Assembly: GCA_966211425.1 (NCBI GenBank)
Contig: CBIHNH010000011.1
Coordinates: 1-21,391 of the forward strand
Origin: CBIHNH01 sp966211425
Lineage (GTDB): Bacteria; Patescibacteriota; Saccharimonadia; Saccharimonadales; Saccharimonadaceae
Direction of reading: 5' to 3'
DNA: 21,391 nucleotides
Below, one piece after another: positions 1 to 6,943 of the stretch (position 1 is the stretch's first letter; every line of letters starts with the position of its first letter). Below the pieces are notes generated by a model. The model ran no database searches, was not told where the DNA came from, and worked only from the letters and a program-made list of their open reading frames with translations. Both the position numbers and the translations under genes were made by a program.

Positions 1-75
<75 letters not shown>

Positions 76-95
76 TTTACACATAAGGGTTAAAC

Positions 96-104
96 TGATA
101 TAAT
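96..104 (+). promoter_or_regulatory. Extended -10 box (TG-A-TATAAT) directly before the PspC gene
   Basis: TGA followed by a perfect TATAAT (99-104) ends one base before the ATG at 106. A start site 6-7 nt downstream would fall inside the PspC coding region, beyond its ATG. It is therefore either a promoter for bL33 (rpmG), with pspC read through from the tRNA-Thr promoter, or a chance match. No good -35 box is seen. Confidence 0.4.
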
Positions 105-105
105 T

Positions 106-300
106 ATGACCAAGAAACTGTATCGAAGCACCGATCAACGCGTAATAGCTGGTGTTTGTGGCGGTATCGCCGAATATTTTGATATAGATGTGACGATCGT
201 ACGTCTCATAGCGGTACTGTTACTGCTTCCAGGTGGCTTCCCGGGTCTCCTGCCGTACATCATCATGTGGATAGTAGTACCAAGTAAAGAAAAGGCATAG
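106..300 (+). CDS. Small PspC-domain membrane protein
   Basis: This 64-residue protein is almost entirely one PspC domain. It has the typical N-terminal block K-L-Y-R-S-x-D-x-R-V-I-A-G-V-C-G-G-I-A-E-Y-F (about residues 4-25). A hydrophobic segment follows (about residues 31-58: IVRLIAVLLLL, PGLLPYIIMWIVVP), so it is probably an inner-membrane protein with one or two passes. In Enterobacteria PspC belongs to the phage-shock membrane-stress response. Stand-alone short PspC proteins are widespread and their job is mostly unknown. It lies 30 nt after tRNA-Thr and 4 nt before rpmG, so it is probably cotranscribed with one of them. No clear Shine-Dalgarno precedes the ATG. Confidence 0.88.
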   Translation: MTKKLYRSTDQRVIAGVCGGIAEYFDIDVTIVRLIAVLLLLPGGFPGLLPYIIMWIVVPSKEKA

Positions 301-304
301 TAAA

Positions 305-514
305 GTGGCAAAGAACAGCAAATCAAAGCGCAAGCTCGTCGGACTCGTTAGCGAGGCCTCTGGTCATCGTAGTTATTACACGGTCAAAAACACGATGAAC
401 ACGACCGAGAAACTCAGCTTGAAAAAATACGACCCGGTCACGCGCAAACACGAACTCTACGTTGAAACCAAGAAGAACCTTGGTCGCAACGAAGTCAAAG
501 CCCGCAAAAGCTAG
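305..514 (+). CDS. rpmG: 50S ribosomal protein bL33
   Basis: This 69-residue basic protein matches bL33: an N-terminal MAKxxK start, a core reading KLVGLVSEASGHRSYYTVKN, and the signature KLSLKKYDPVTRKHELYVETK. It is a small component of the large subunit near the E site. The usual bL33 is 49-55 residues, so this copy has a C-terminal basic tail of about 12 residues (NLGRNEVKARKS). It has none of the zinc-binding CxxC pairs, so it is the zinc-independent (C-) type. The start is GTG. The gene follows pspC by 4 nt and ends in TAG within a CTAG that also holds the stop of the convergent minus-strand gene. A hairpin terminator follows at 533-563. Confidence 0.95.
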   Translation: MAKNSKSKRKLVGLVSEASGHRSYYTVKNTMNTTEKLSLKKYDPVTRKHELYVETKKNLGRNEVKARKS

Positions 515-1221
515 TTTTTTGCCTCTCCTACGATACCCGCTCCATGCTGAGCGGGTATTTTTTGTTGGCTAGATTCGTCGAGTACTCGTGCCATCCATAG
601 GCCAGCACGAAGCATGTGCTCCAGTAGATGTTTGGTTGGCATATGACCAGTGCTATAGACGATCAGACGGTCCTGGAACCATTCAAAATCAAGATGTGCA
701 AAATGATGTGCCATCGTCGTCCCGACTTCACCGGCGAGCAGCACGGGCAGGTCATCAAGTGAATCCGGCGGGGTGTATGCAGTAAAACGGGTCGTAAATG
801 CTGACATATCTTCACCGAAAAGCGATCGATCAACTTTCATGAGCCGAGCGAACTTGATAAATAATGTCTGGTAAAACGCCTCGTTATGATGACCCCCGTC
901 CAAAAACACATGTGGAAGGTCGTAGTTTGCATGGAGATCGAACTGCATGATCACCCATGTGTATTTCTCGACTTTCGAGGAGTTCATCATCGATAGACTA
1001 TCAGTTCGTTTGAGGAGAACGACATCATACCCGTGAACCGTGCCGACGCAGTAGTGTTCATCACTGTGCTGAGCAGAGACGGTTATGCCTCGAACGATCC
1101 GCTGATCGTCGTCCTGCTGGTGAAGGCGGCCAAAGTACACCAGGTCATATTTGTTGGCAAAGTATTTGTATATCGCCGCTTGACTGCCAAAAACTTTGGA
1201 AAAACCACTCAGTAAAGTCAT
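511..1221 (-). CDS. Unrecognised protein, last gene of the alpha-glucan operon
   Basis: The product is 236 residues, with no signal peptide or membrane segment, so it is probably cytoplasmic. I do not recognise a named family. The pattern is a short N-terminal helix rich in aromatic residues (IYKYFANKYDLVYFG), a beta-rich centre (CVGTVHGYDVVLLKR, YTWVIMQFDL), then F-T-T-R-F-T-A-Y, LLAGEVG, and near the C-terminus DRLIVYSTG. A strand-helix layout with 'RF..Y...LL...DRL.VY' occurs in various uncharacterised bacterial proteins. That resemblance is weak. The ATG overlaps the stop of the GH15 gene by 4 nt (ATGA), so it is translationally coupled to glucan degradation. The C-terminal codons pass through the bL33 terminator hairpin, and the stop shares CTAG with rpmG. 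Confidence 0.8.
   Translation of the reverse strand: MTLLSGFSKVFGSQAAIYKYFANKYDLVYFGRLHQQDDDQRIVRGITVSAQHSDEHYCVGTVHGYDVVLLKRTDSLSMMNSSKVEKYTWVIMQFDLHANYDLPHVFLDGGHHNEAFYQTLFIKFARLMKVDRSLFGEDMSAFTTRFTAYTPPDSLDDLPVLLAGEVGTTMAHHFAHLDFEWFQDRLIVYSTGHMPTKHLLEHMLRAGLWMARVLDESSQQKIPAQHGAGIVGEAKN
533..563 (+). terminator. Rho-independent terminator after rpmG
   Basis: The inverted repeat ATACCCGCTC (533-542) / GAGCGGGTAT (549-558) forms a 10-bp stem with a 6-nt loop and is followed by a T run (558-563). It ends the pspC-rpmG transcript. It lies inside the 3' coding end of the convergent gene at 511-1221. On the minus strand the hairpin has no U tract directly after it, so it should work in the plus direction only. 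Confidence 0.85.
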
Positions 1222-3155
1222 CTCTCGCTCTCTTTGTCGGTTATCATATCCAGCAGAACATTCAGGTACTCGGCGTGAGACCAGGTGAGCGGAGCAACTG
1301 AAAGCGGATCGTTATTTTTGCCGTATTGTTCGGCTATGACGCCGGTCGAGAACATACATGAGTTAACCCAGTCAAGGATCTCTTTGGTTTGTTCCTCGTT
1401 ACCAAGCTCGAGTTCAAACTGAGCAAGCCATAGCGACGTGACCGGCCATGGATTGCTCGGTTCACCATCACGACGACAGTAGTTGTCGTCTTCGTAGCGA
1501 ATAACGCGTGCCCCGTCGCTAAGGAGCGTACTTTTTAGTGTTTCGTGAGCTTCGTTCATCCGGCTATCATCGCCACGCATAAAGCCAAACATGAACGCTC
1601 CGAACAAGCTCGAACTATCGATCGTCGAGTCATAGGTACGAACACCATCGACAGATACAAAGCCTTTATAGAAATACTTACGCTCGCTGTTATAGAACGT
1701 ATCTACATGCGACACCATTTGCTCCGCAGCAGTTCGCCATCGGATAGCGCTTGCGTCGTCATCCGCGAGTTCGGCGAGCCCGGCAGCTTCGAGCAGGGCG
1801 CCGTATGTAAGTGCCGTCGTGTAGGTGGTTGTTAAGTATTTTTCTTCCCACAAGTCATAGGACGGAAGAGGCAAGCCATCTTCGTCGACATAGCTACTTA
1901 GAAAGTTAGCCATCGGCTCTACGAGCGTCGCGTAGAAACTCGTCAACAGCTCTGGCTCAGGGTGCTTGCGGTAGTACTGACCGAACAGGAACAATACGCC
2001 CGCAGTCTCATCGGTCTGGATCGGTGGCGCTTCGTCACCGTTCGGCTGGATGTAGGGATGCCATGAGGGCCCAAGAGAGCCATCCGCTTGGTATTTGTGG
2101 CCGAGATAGCCACCATCATCCAGTCCGCGCCGGGCAAAAGCAAAAAATCGCAGTAGTTCTTCGGTGTAACCGATCCGAAGCAGCGGCCAGAGCACATAGG
2201 CGGCGTCACGCGGCCAACAATACGCATAGGCATCACGCGAGTAGTTAAGCATGGTCGTATCGGTGCTAGCTATAACCGCTCCGTGTGAGTCGATCTGTGA
2301 TTTGACGATAAGTAATGATCGGATAAAGCTATCGCGGTACTCTTCGGGCAATTTTTCTGCTAACTGTTTAGCTGGTTTTATCCAGTTTGACCACCAGTTG
2401 GCTGTCGCGAGCACATGATGGAGCAAGCCATTTTGTTTAATGGTATCGTTGATCCGCTTTGCTTCGCGCTCTGATCTCCCGGCGCTTATCCAGTAGTGTA
2501 CTCGTCGTGAGCTATTTGCTTTAACGGTCAGCGTAAAGCCCATAACCGAGTCCACCATTCCGTGCTCGACGTTATTTTTCATTAACTCGCCGTCTTCTGC
2601 GTCTCGGAAAGTGCCTTCTTTTCCTTCGCGGCCAAATATACCGACGCTATAGTCATCAAACGCAGACCCGTCATCGTAAGCACCGTTAACCAAGAACACT
2701 CGGTGACCCTTGTAGTGCATGATATATGACTCATCACCAGGCACATACTGTACTGTATCGCTCGCGTTTGAGTCGCTGATGACAAAAACCTGATGCATAA
2801 AGAGCTTAATATCTCTGACTTCGTTTGCCATGTTGATGACATGGATATTGCGCATAAACGCATTCAGATCACTATCAACGGCGTCATCGAACTCAAGTCT
2901 TACCTGCAAGTTTTGGTTTGTCGTGATGATCCGCGAAACAAGAACGTCGCCGTAGTAGTCCAGTTTGAACTGCCACGAACCGTCGTCAAGCCAGCTAAAT
3001 TGTCCGTCTACATAAATACCGATGCGGTGACGAAGATGCTTTGCTGCAGCATGATTTTCTTGACCAACGTACGGAAAATAAAAGTCATGGACGAGACCGA
3101 AGGTATTGAGGCCGACGTGCATATGACCATTACTAAGTACGATCGGTCGAGACAT
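1218..3155 (-). CDS. Glycoside hydrolase family 15 (glucoamylase-type)
   Basis: This 645-residue protein has the prokaryotic GH15 layout. An N-terminal beta-sandwich domain (about 1-250) starts SRPIVLSNGHMHVGLNTFG..DFYFPYVGQEN, and an (alpha/alpha)6 catalytic barrel follows (about 270-640). Barrel motifs are AYCWPRDAAYVLWPL (311-325), QTDETAG (380-386), PSYDLWEEK (431-439) and GVIAEQYG (605-612). By family analogy E437 in DLWEE is the catalytic acid and E609 in AEQ the base. The family releases beta-glucose from non-reducing ends of alpha-1,4 (and some alpha-1,6) glucans; trehalase or dextran-glucosidase activity is a less likely alternative. No signal peptide is seen, so it is cytoplasmic and probably acts on stored glucan. 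An AGGAGG lies 9 nt before the ATG. The gene starts 1 nt after GH57 ends. Confidence 0.93.
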   Translation of the reverse strand: MSRPIVLSNGHMHVGLNTFGLVHDFYFPYVGQENHAAAKHLRHRIGIYVDGQFSWLDDGSWQFKLDYYGDVLVSRIITTNQNLQVRLEFDDAVDSDLNAFMRNIHVINMANEVRDIKLFMHQVFVISDSNASDTVQYVPGDESYIMHYKGHRVFLVNGAYDDGSAFDDYSVGIFGREGKEGTFRDAEDGELMKNNVEHGMVDSVMGFTLTVKANSSRRVHYWISAGRSEREAKRINDTIKQNGLLHHVLATANWWSNWIKPAKQLAEKLPEEYRDSFIRSLLIVKSQIDSHGAVIASTDTTMLNYSRDAYAYCWPRDAAYVLWPLLRIGYTEELLRFFAFARRGLDDGGYLGHKYQADGSLGPSWHPYIQPNGDEAPPIQTDETAGVLFLFGQYYRKHPEPELLTSFYATLVEPMANFLSSYVDEDGLPLPSYDLWEEKYLTTTYTTALTYGALLEAAGLAELADDDASAIRWRTAAEQMVSHVDTFYNSERKYFYKGFVSVDGVRTYDSTIDSSSLFGAFMFGFMRGDDSRMNEAHETLKSTLLSDGARVIRYEDDNYCRRDGEPSNPWPVTSLWLAQFELELGNEEQTKEILDWVNSCMFSTGVIAEQYGKNNDPLSVAPLTWSHAEYLNVLLDMITDKESER

Positions 3156-3156
3156 G

Positions 3157-4371
3157 TTAGTTATCCTCCTGCGAATTAGCGATCATCAAACGGAAACGTA
3201 GGTCACGCACGGCGTTCATAAAGTAGATAAAGGCATCATACGGCGAGCTATACGGGCTGAAATAAGCATGAACGTCACCATCGGTAAACCATTTGGTACA
3301 CATGTAGTAAACATGGTCGGATGTCTGCAGTTTGCGCCAATCATCAATCAGCTGGAGGTCGTGAGTGCGCAAAACATCTTCCTCTAGGCTGTAGAGGTGA
3401 CGCAGGGCTTCTTGCTGCATGCTATTGCCCAGCCAGGCGCTGAGGTCACGTTCTGTATCAGCCCACGTGACAGTTCGCTCAACCGATACCTCATCAACAG
3501 GCTCATTACCGAGAGCCGCCTCAGTTGCGGTCACGAACTGGTGATCATCATTCTCAAGCCACGTAGGGATCCACGAGCGCATAAAGTCAAAGATTCCATG
3601 TTCTTTCCATTGGTGTTCTCCGAATGTTTCATAGTCCATACATAGGTTGATCAGCGGCTCACGCTCATCAATAGCATCGAGCCAGCCGATATATTTTTCA
3701 GAAGTCAGCGGCCACTGAGCCCAGTGTTGGTTCGAGAAACGAAACGCAATATCGTCACTCAGGCGGTAATTTTTCAGTAGCAGTCTCGTTCGTGAGCTGC
3801 GAACCGGACGGTAAACATAGTTTGGGCTGCGCCAACCGAGCACCTCATCCCAACCTTCGGCGATCACAGCTGCGTAACCAGCCTCGTCGGCCCATTGCGC
3901 CAGGTCGTTGTTGTACGCCAGCTCGGTGTTGCGGAACACCCGGGGTTTTACGCCAAACAGGGCTTGAACCTTCTCGCGGTGCATCAAAACCTGCTTTTCG
4001 AACTCAAACCGACTATAGAAAAATGCCAAGCTATGATGATACGTTTCGGCCACGATCTCGACACGACCAGTCGCAACGAGCTGCTGAAAACTTCGAAGCA
4101 CGTCCGCGCCCCAACGTTCGCATTGCTCGAGGAATGTTCCAGTAAGACTGAGTGATAGTGAGAACTTTGGCTGGGTGTTGAGTAGCTCAAGGAGCATGCG
4201 GTTGGTTGGTAGGTAGGACTTCTCGGCTACTTTACGAAATATCGCCTCGTTACTGACGGCGTCATTATCGCGGAAATAGTCGTGGCGCGTACCGATATCG
4301 AAAGCGCTATAGGGGCTCACGCGATCGGGCTGATGAACGTGCAGATAGAGCATGATTGACCGCCCACTCAT
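3157..4371 (-). CDS. Glycoside hydrolase family 57 (alpha-amylase-type)
   Basis: This 404-residue protein carries the conserved GH57 regions in order: HVHQP (11-15), GRVEIVAETYHH (102-113), FRNTELAY with the expected nucleophile Glu150 (146-153), and MDYETFGEH with the expected acid/base Asp246 (245-253). The C-terminal WADTERDLSAWLGNSMQ (303-319) is typical of GH57 alpha-amylases. The family includes alpha-amylases, 4-alpha-glucanotransferases and branching enzymes. The short length, about 400 residues, favours the amylase group over branching enzymes (usually over 500). It has no signal peptide and is cytoplasmic. The ATG overlaps the GT4 stop by 4 nt and the stop is 1 nt before GH15, so the three are one operon. 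The likely role is endo-cleavage or chain trimming of stored alpha-glucan. Activity on short oligosaccharides cannot be excluded. Confidence 0.92.
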   Translation of the reverse strand: MSGRSIMLYLHVHQPDRVSPYSAFDIGTRHDYFRDNDAVSNEAIFRKVAEKSYLPTNRMLLELLNTQPKFSLSLSLTGTFLEQCERWGADVLRSFQQLVATGRVEIVAETYHHSLAFFYSRFEFEKQVLMHREKVQALFGVKPRVFRNTELAYNNDLAQWADEAGYAAVIAEGWDEVLGWRSPNYVYRPVRSSRTRLLLKNYRLSDDIAFRFSNQHWAQWPLTSEKYIGWLDAIDEREPLINLCMDYETFGEHQWKEHGIFDFMRSWIPTWLENDDHQFVTATEAALGNEPVDEVSVERTVTWADTERDLSAWLGNSMQQEALRHLYSLEEDVLRTHDLQLIDDWRKLQTSDHVYYMCTKWFTDGDVHAYFSPYSSPYDAFIYFMNAVRDLRFRLMIANSQEDN

Positions 4372-5543
4372 GCGCTAACCTTTTTGAGGGTGCTGTAACG
4401 ATTCATGAACTGCTCCGCAACACGCTTCCAAGAGAGCAGGCTAACTTCACGGCGGACGTTTTCCGAGAGATCCTGGCGCAGCGAAGGGGATAGTGCCAGG
4501 TTAACCAACTGATCCGCGAGTCGATCGACGTCCCAGTAATCATAGTTCAATGTGTGGCGAATCACTTCACTTGCTCCCGACTGACGAGTCAGCGTTATCG
4601 CAGTATCGTGCTGAGCCGCTTCGAGTGCGGTTAGCCCAAACGGCTCACTGACAGAACTCATGACGAAAACATCTGCGAGATTGTACATATCCCGCCAGGC
4701 TTTTCCGCGAACAAAACCAGTAAAAAGCACCGAGTCAGCTATACCGAGGTCCGCACTAAGCTGTATAAGTTCGCCTCGTTGCTCGCCGTCTCCGCAAATC
4801 ACAAACACGAAACGTTCATATTTCTTATGGGCTGCCGCGGCCGCATGCAAGAAATATGTGAGGCCTTTTTGCACTGTCAGACGACCGATAGTCGTCACGA
4901 TGATGTAACCTTCACTCTTGAGACTCTCGATATAACGGTACTGGATCATTTCCGTCGTATGCGGCACCATAGCCTCTGAGCTGTTGTGGATCACCTCGAT
5001 CTTGTCCGCCGGTATACCGTAGCGCTTGATGATCGTCTGTTTAGTCGCGTTACTGACGGCAACGATATGATCAGCCATTAACAATCCCTGTTCTTCGATC
5101 TCATGAATCATCGGATTGCCATGACTACCGCCAGAACGATCGAACTCGGTGGCGTGAACGTGCGCAATCAGGGGAACGCCAGTGCGTTCTTTGGCTCGTA
5201 AGCCAGCACCCAGAGTCAACCAATCATTCGCGTGAATGACAGCCGGTTTGTTGACCGTGACGTATTCCTCAACGAACCGTTCGTATTCGACCTGGAGCTC
5301 ACGTACCGTGACGAGATCATCGGTGTATGGGTTGTGTCCGGGTGTGAAAGAATACGTCTTGGCGGTAGACGTTGGTCTTAGAACGTTCATGAAACCGGGC
5401 TCATCATACTGAGCACTCGGTGGAAGGATGAAGTCGATATCAGCGCCCTCGGCAGCAAGAGCTTTCGCGAGATGATAACAAGCGACGCCTAATCCGCCGC
5501 TGTTATAGGGAGGAAGCTCCCAGCCGAGCATCAATATTTTCAT
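4368..5543 (-). CDS. GT4-type glycosyltransferase, probable glycogen/alpha-glucan synthase
   Basis: The 391-residue product, read from the ATG at 5543, has two Rossmann-like GT-B domains. The N-terminal domain opens KILMLGWELPPYNSGGLGV (2-20), a glycogen-synthase-like sugar-nucleotide/acceptor loop, and includes HANDW (104-108) and HVHATEFDR (128-136). The C-terminal domain has GRLTVQKG (220-227), ICGDGEQ (249-255) and the E-x7-E motif EPFGLTALE (300-308). A longer reading frame begins at 5630, but a promoter lies inside it and the added 29 residues do not look like the family. Clustering with GH57 and GH15 suggests it builds an alpha-1,4-glucan from ADP- or UDP-glucose. By sequence alone it could be another retaining GT4, for example sucrose/trehalose-type or cell-envelope. 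Shine-Dalgarno is weak. Confidence 0.87.
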   Translation of the reverse strand: MKILMLGWELPPYNSGGLGVACYHLAKALAAEGADIDFILPPSAQYDEPGFMNVLRPTSTAKTYSFTPGHNPYTDDLVTVRELQVEYERFVEEYVTVNKPAVIHANDWLTLGAGLRAKERTGVPLIAHVHATEFDRSGGSHGNPMIHEIEEQGLLMADHIVAVSNATKQTIIKRYGIPADKIEVIHNSSEAMVPHTTEMIQYRYIESLKSEGYIIVTTIGRLTVQKGLTYFLHAAAAAHKKYERFVFVICGDGEQRGELIQLSADLGIADSVLFTGFVRGKAWRDMYNLADVFVMSSVSEPFGLTALEAAQHDTAITLTRQSGASEVIRHTLNYDYWDVDRLADQLVNLALSPSLRQDLSENVRREVSLLSWKRVAEQFMNRYSTLKKVSA

Positions 5544-5601
5544 TTTGTACCACACGAATACTCTTCGCGCCCACCCCCACTCATGTTTATGCTTACGCTT
5601 T

Positions 5602-5630
5602 AGTATATCGAGGCGCCGATTCAAAAACAA
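5602..5630 (-). promoter_or_regulatory. Sigma-70 promoter for the glucan operon
   Basis: On the minus strand, TTGTTT (5630-5625), a 17-nt spacer and TATACT (5607-5602) make a near-consensus promoter in the 97-nt gap between ndh and the GT4 gene. The start site should fall near 5595, giving a leader of about 50 nt. This lets the GT4-GH57-GH15 genes be expressed independently of ndh and argues for the ATG at 5543. Confidence 0.65.
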
Positions 5631-5640
5631 GCTTCAGGGG

Positions 5641-6819
5641 TCAGAAGCGGTATTTACAGACGAAACATGCCTCGTCATGCTCATCACTGGATAACCAGAT
5701 CCTCGCTGCGGTCGTGGCTGGGAAAAAATCGAGGTAACCCATAAGATGAGCTGCCCGTAGCACGAGCGAACCCAACCAGCCTGAAAAACGCAGAGGACCA
5801 TATTCAAACAATGCCCAGTTTTCTCCAACTGGCACGACAACTGGCTGTTTACGTGGCCTATACTCTGGTAGTGGTTGGTTACGTACATCTGCACGGATAG
5901 CCTTGGCGACAAAATGAGCATCATGTATCGCCGTCTGCGCCAGCCCAGTGTAGGGCGTGTTCGCGTTGTCTCCGATAACGTAAATGTGTTTATCAACCCT
6001 GAGGTGCGAATCAACCTCTACGCGCCCGTTTGGTGCGAGCTTAAAGATATCGCTATGCTCTGCAAAAAACGGATGGTTCGCTACGCCCGAGGTCCAGACC
6101 ACAGTCTTGCTCGGAATATCCGTACCACTGATGATGATGCTGTCATCATCTTCTGACTCGACTTTTTTGCCGGTCATTACGGTAACACCGACCTTTTTAA
6201 GTTGCTTTGTGATCAGGGCGCTCGAGCGCTCACTCATACGTGGCAACACCCGGGGCGCGGCCTCAACGAGAGATAGTCGTATGCGGGAGTTCTTCACCAT
6301 GTGACGTTTACCGATCCGTCTCAGGTAACCGGTCAATGAAGCGGCTAGCTCGACACCGGTTGGTCCCGCGCCGACGATGATGTAGTTCTTGTCCAGACGT
6401 TGCTCGCTCGTGAGTTCGTCATGGAGGTGCTTTTTGAACCTTTCGATCTCGGTAGCGGACTTGATACTAAAGCTGTAGGTATCGAGCCCAGCAATCCCAA
6501 AGTACGAGGTAACGACTCCGAGCGCAAAAATAACCCGATCATAGTGCACCTGACCTTGTGTTGTAACGACAAATCTCCGGACAGTATCAAGGCCAACGAC
6601 TGAATCTCGAACTACTTTGATTCGATCGTTCTTAAAAATCTCACTGAGAGGCAGTACGGACTGCTGCCAGCTACGACCCGTGGCGGTCGAATACAGGGCA
6701 GGGTAGAACAAAAAATGATCCTTGTCGGTAACGAGTGTGACTGAAACTTTTTTATCTTTTACTAGCTCCAGTGCGGCCTTGACCCCACCAAAACCACCAC
6801 CAACGATCACGACACGCAT
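5641..6819 (-). CDS. ndh: Type II NADH dehydrogenase (NDH-2)
   Basis: This 392-residue two-dinucleotide-binding-domain flavoprotein has the FAD motif VVIVGGGFGG at the N-terminus (3-12), the NAD(P)H motif IIVGAGPTGVELA (147-159), the second FAD motif YVIGDNA (280-286) and AQTAIHDAHFVA (294-305). The C-terminus (about 340-380) is hydrophobic and amphipathic, as in NDH-2 enzymes that sit on the membrane face. It transfers electrons from NADH to quinone without pumping protons. The gene is divergent from cyoABCDE with a 124-nt gap, so NADH oxidation and quinol oxidation are neighbours. A weak candidate promoter TTGCAG-17 nt-TAGCAT lies upstream on the minus strand. The palindrome ACTATAGT abutting the ATG is too close to be its -10. 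A quinone-reductase relative of the same fold is the main alternative. Confidence 0.9.
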   Translation of the reverse strand: MRVVIVGGGFGGVKAALELVKDKKVSVTLVTDKDHFLFYPALYSTATGRSWQQSVLPLSEIFKNDRIKVVRDSVVGLDTVRRFVVTTQGQVHYDRVIFALGVVTSYFGIAGLDTYSFSIKSATEIERFKKHLHDELTSEQRLDKNYIIVGAGPTGVELAASLTGYLRRIGKRHMVKNSRIRLSLVEAAPRVLPRMSERSSALITKQLKKVGVTVMTGKKVESEDDDSIIISGTDIPSKTVVWTSGVANHPFFAEHSDIFKLAPNGRVEVDSHLRVDKHIYVIGDNANTPYTGLAQTAIHDAHFVAKAIRADVRNQPLPEYRPRKQPVVVPVGENWALFEYGPLRFSGWLGSLVLRAAHLMGYLDFFPATTAARIWLSSDEHDEACFVCKYRF

Positions 6820-6921
6820 ACTATAGTTTCTGTTTCTTTCTGCTTATGAGCTTATGCTAGTTATGCTATCAGATAGAGCGCCTCGCTGCAAAACATCCGT
6901 ATTACGCAAATGCTTTACGGC

Positions 6922-6930
6922 TGGTATAGT
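6922..6930 (+). promoter_or_regulatory. Extended -10 promoter of the cyo operon
   Basis: TG-G-TATAGT (6922-6930) is an extended -10 box ending 13 nt before the cyoA ATG (6944). The predicted start near 6937 leaves about 7 nt of leader and no Shine-Dalgarno. No convincing -35 box is present. It lies in the divergent ndh/cyo gap. Confidence 0.55.
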
Positions 6931-6943
6931 AAACCATAGAACT

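Noticed and set aside
2793..3179. 128-codon plus-strand reading frame opposite GH15
   Set aside because: It lies antisense to conserved GH15 sequence, has no ribosome-binding site or recognisable domain, and the opposite strand fully explains the region.
5544..5630. N-terminal extension of the GT4 gene starting at 5630
   Set aside because: A near-consensus promoter lies within it, the residues are basic and unlike the family, and the family-typical start MKILMLGWELPP is at 5543.
6820..6827. Palindrome ACTATAGT as the -10 box of ndh
   Set aside because: On the minus strand TATAGT abuts the ndh ATG, so transcription would begin inside the gene, whose N-terminal FAD motif cannot be shortened.
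6854..6943. Upstream start of cyoA at 6854
   Set aside because: It spans the extended -10 box, and the added residues do not resemble the CyoA N-terminus; ATG 6944 fits the signal/first helix.
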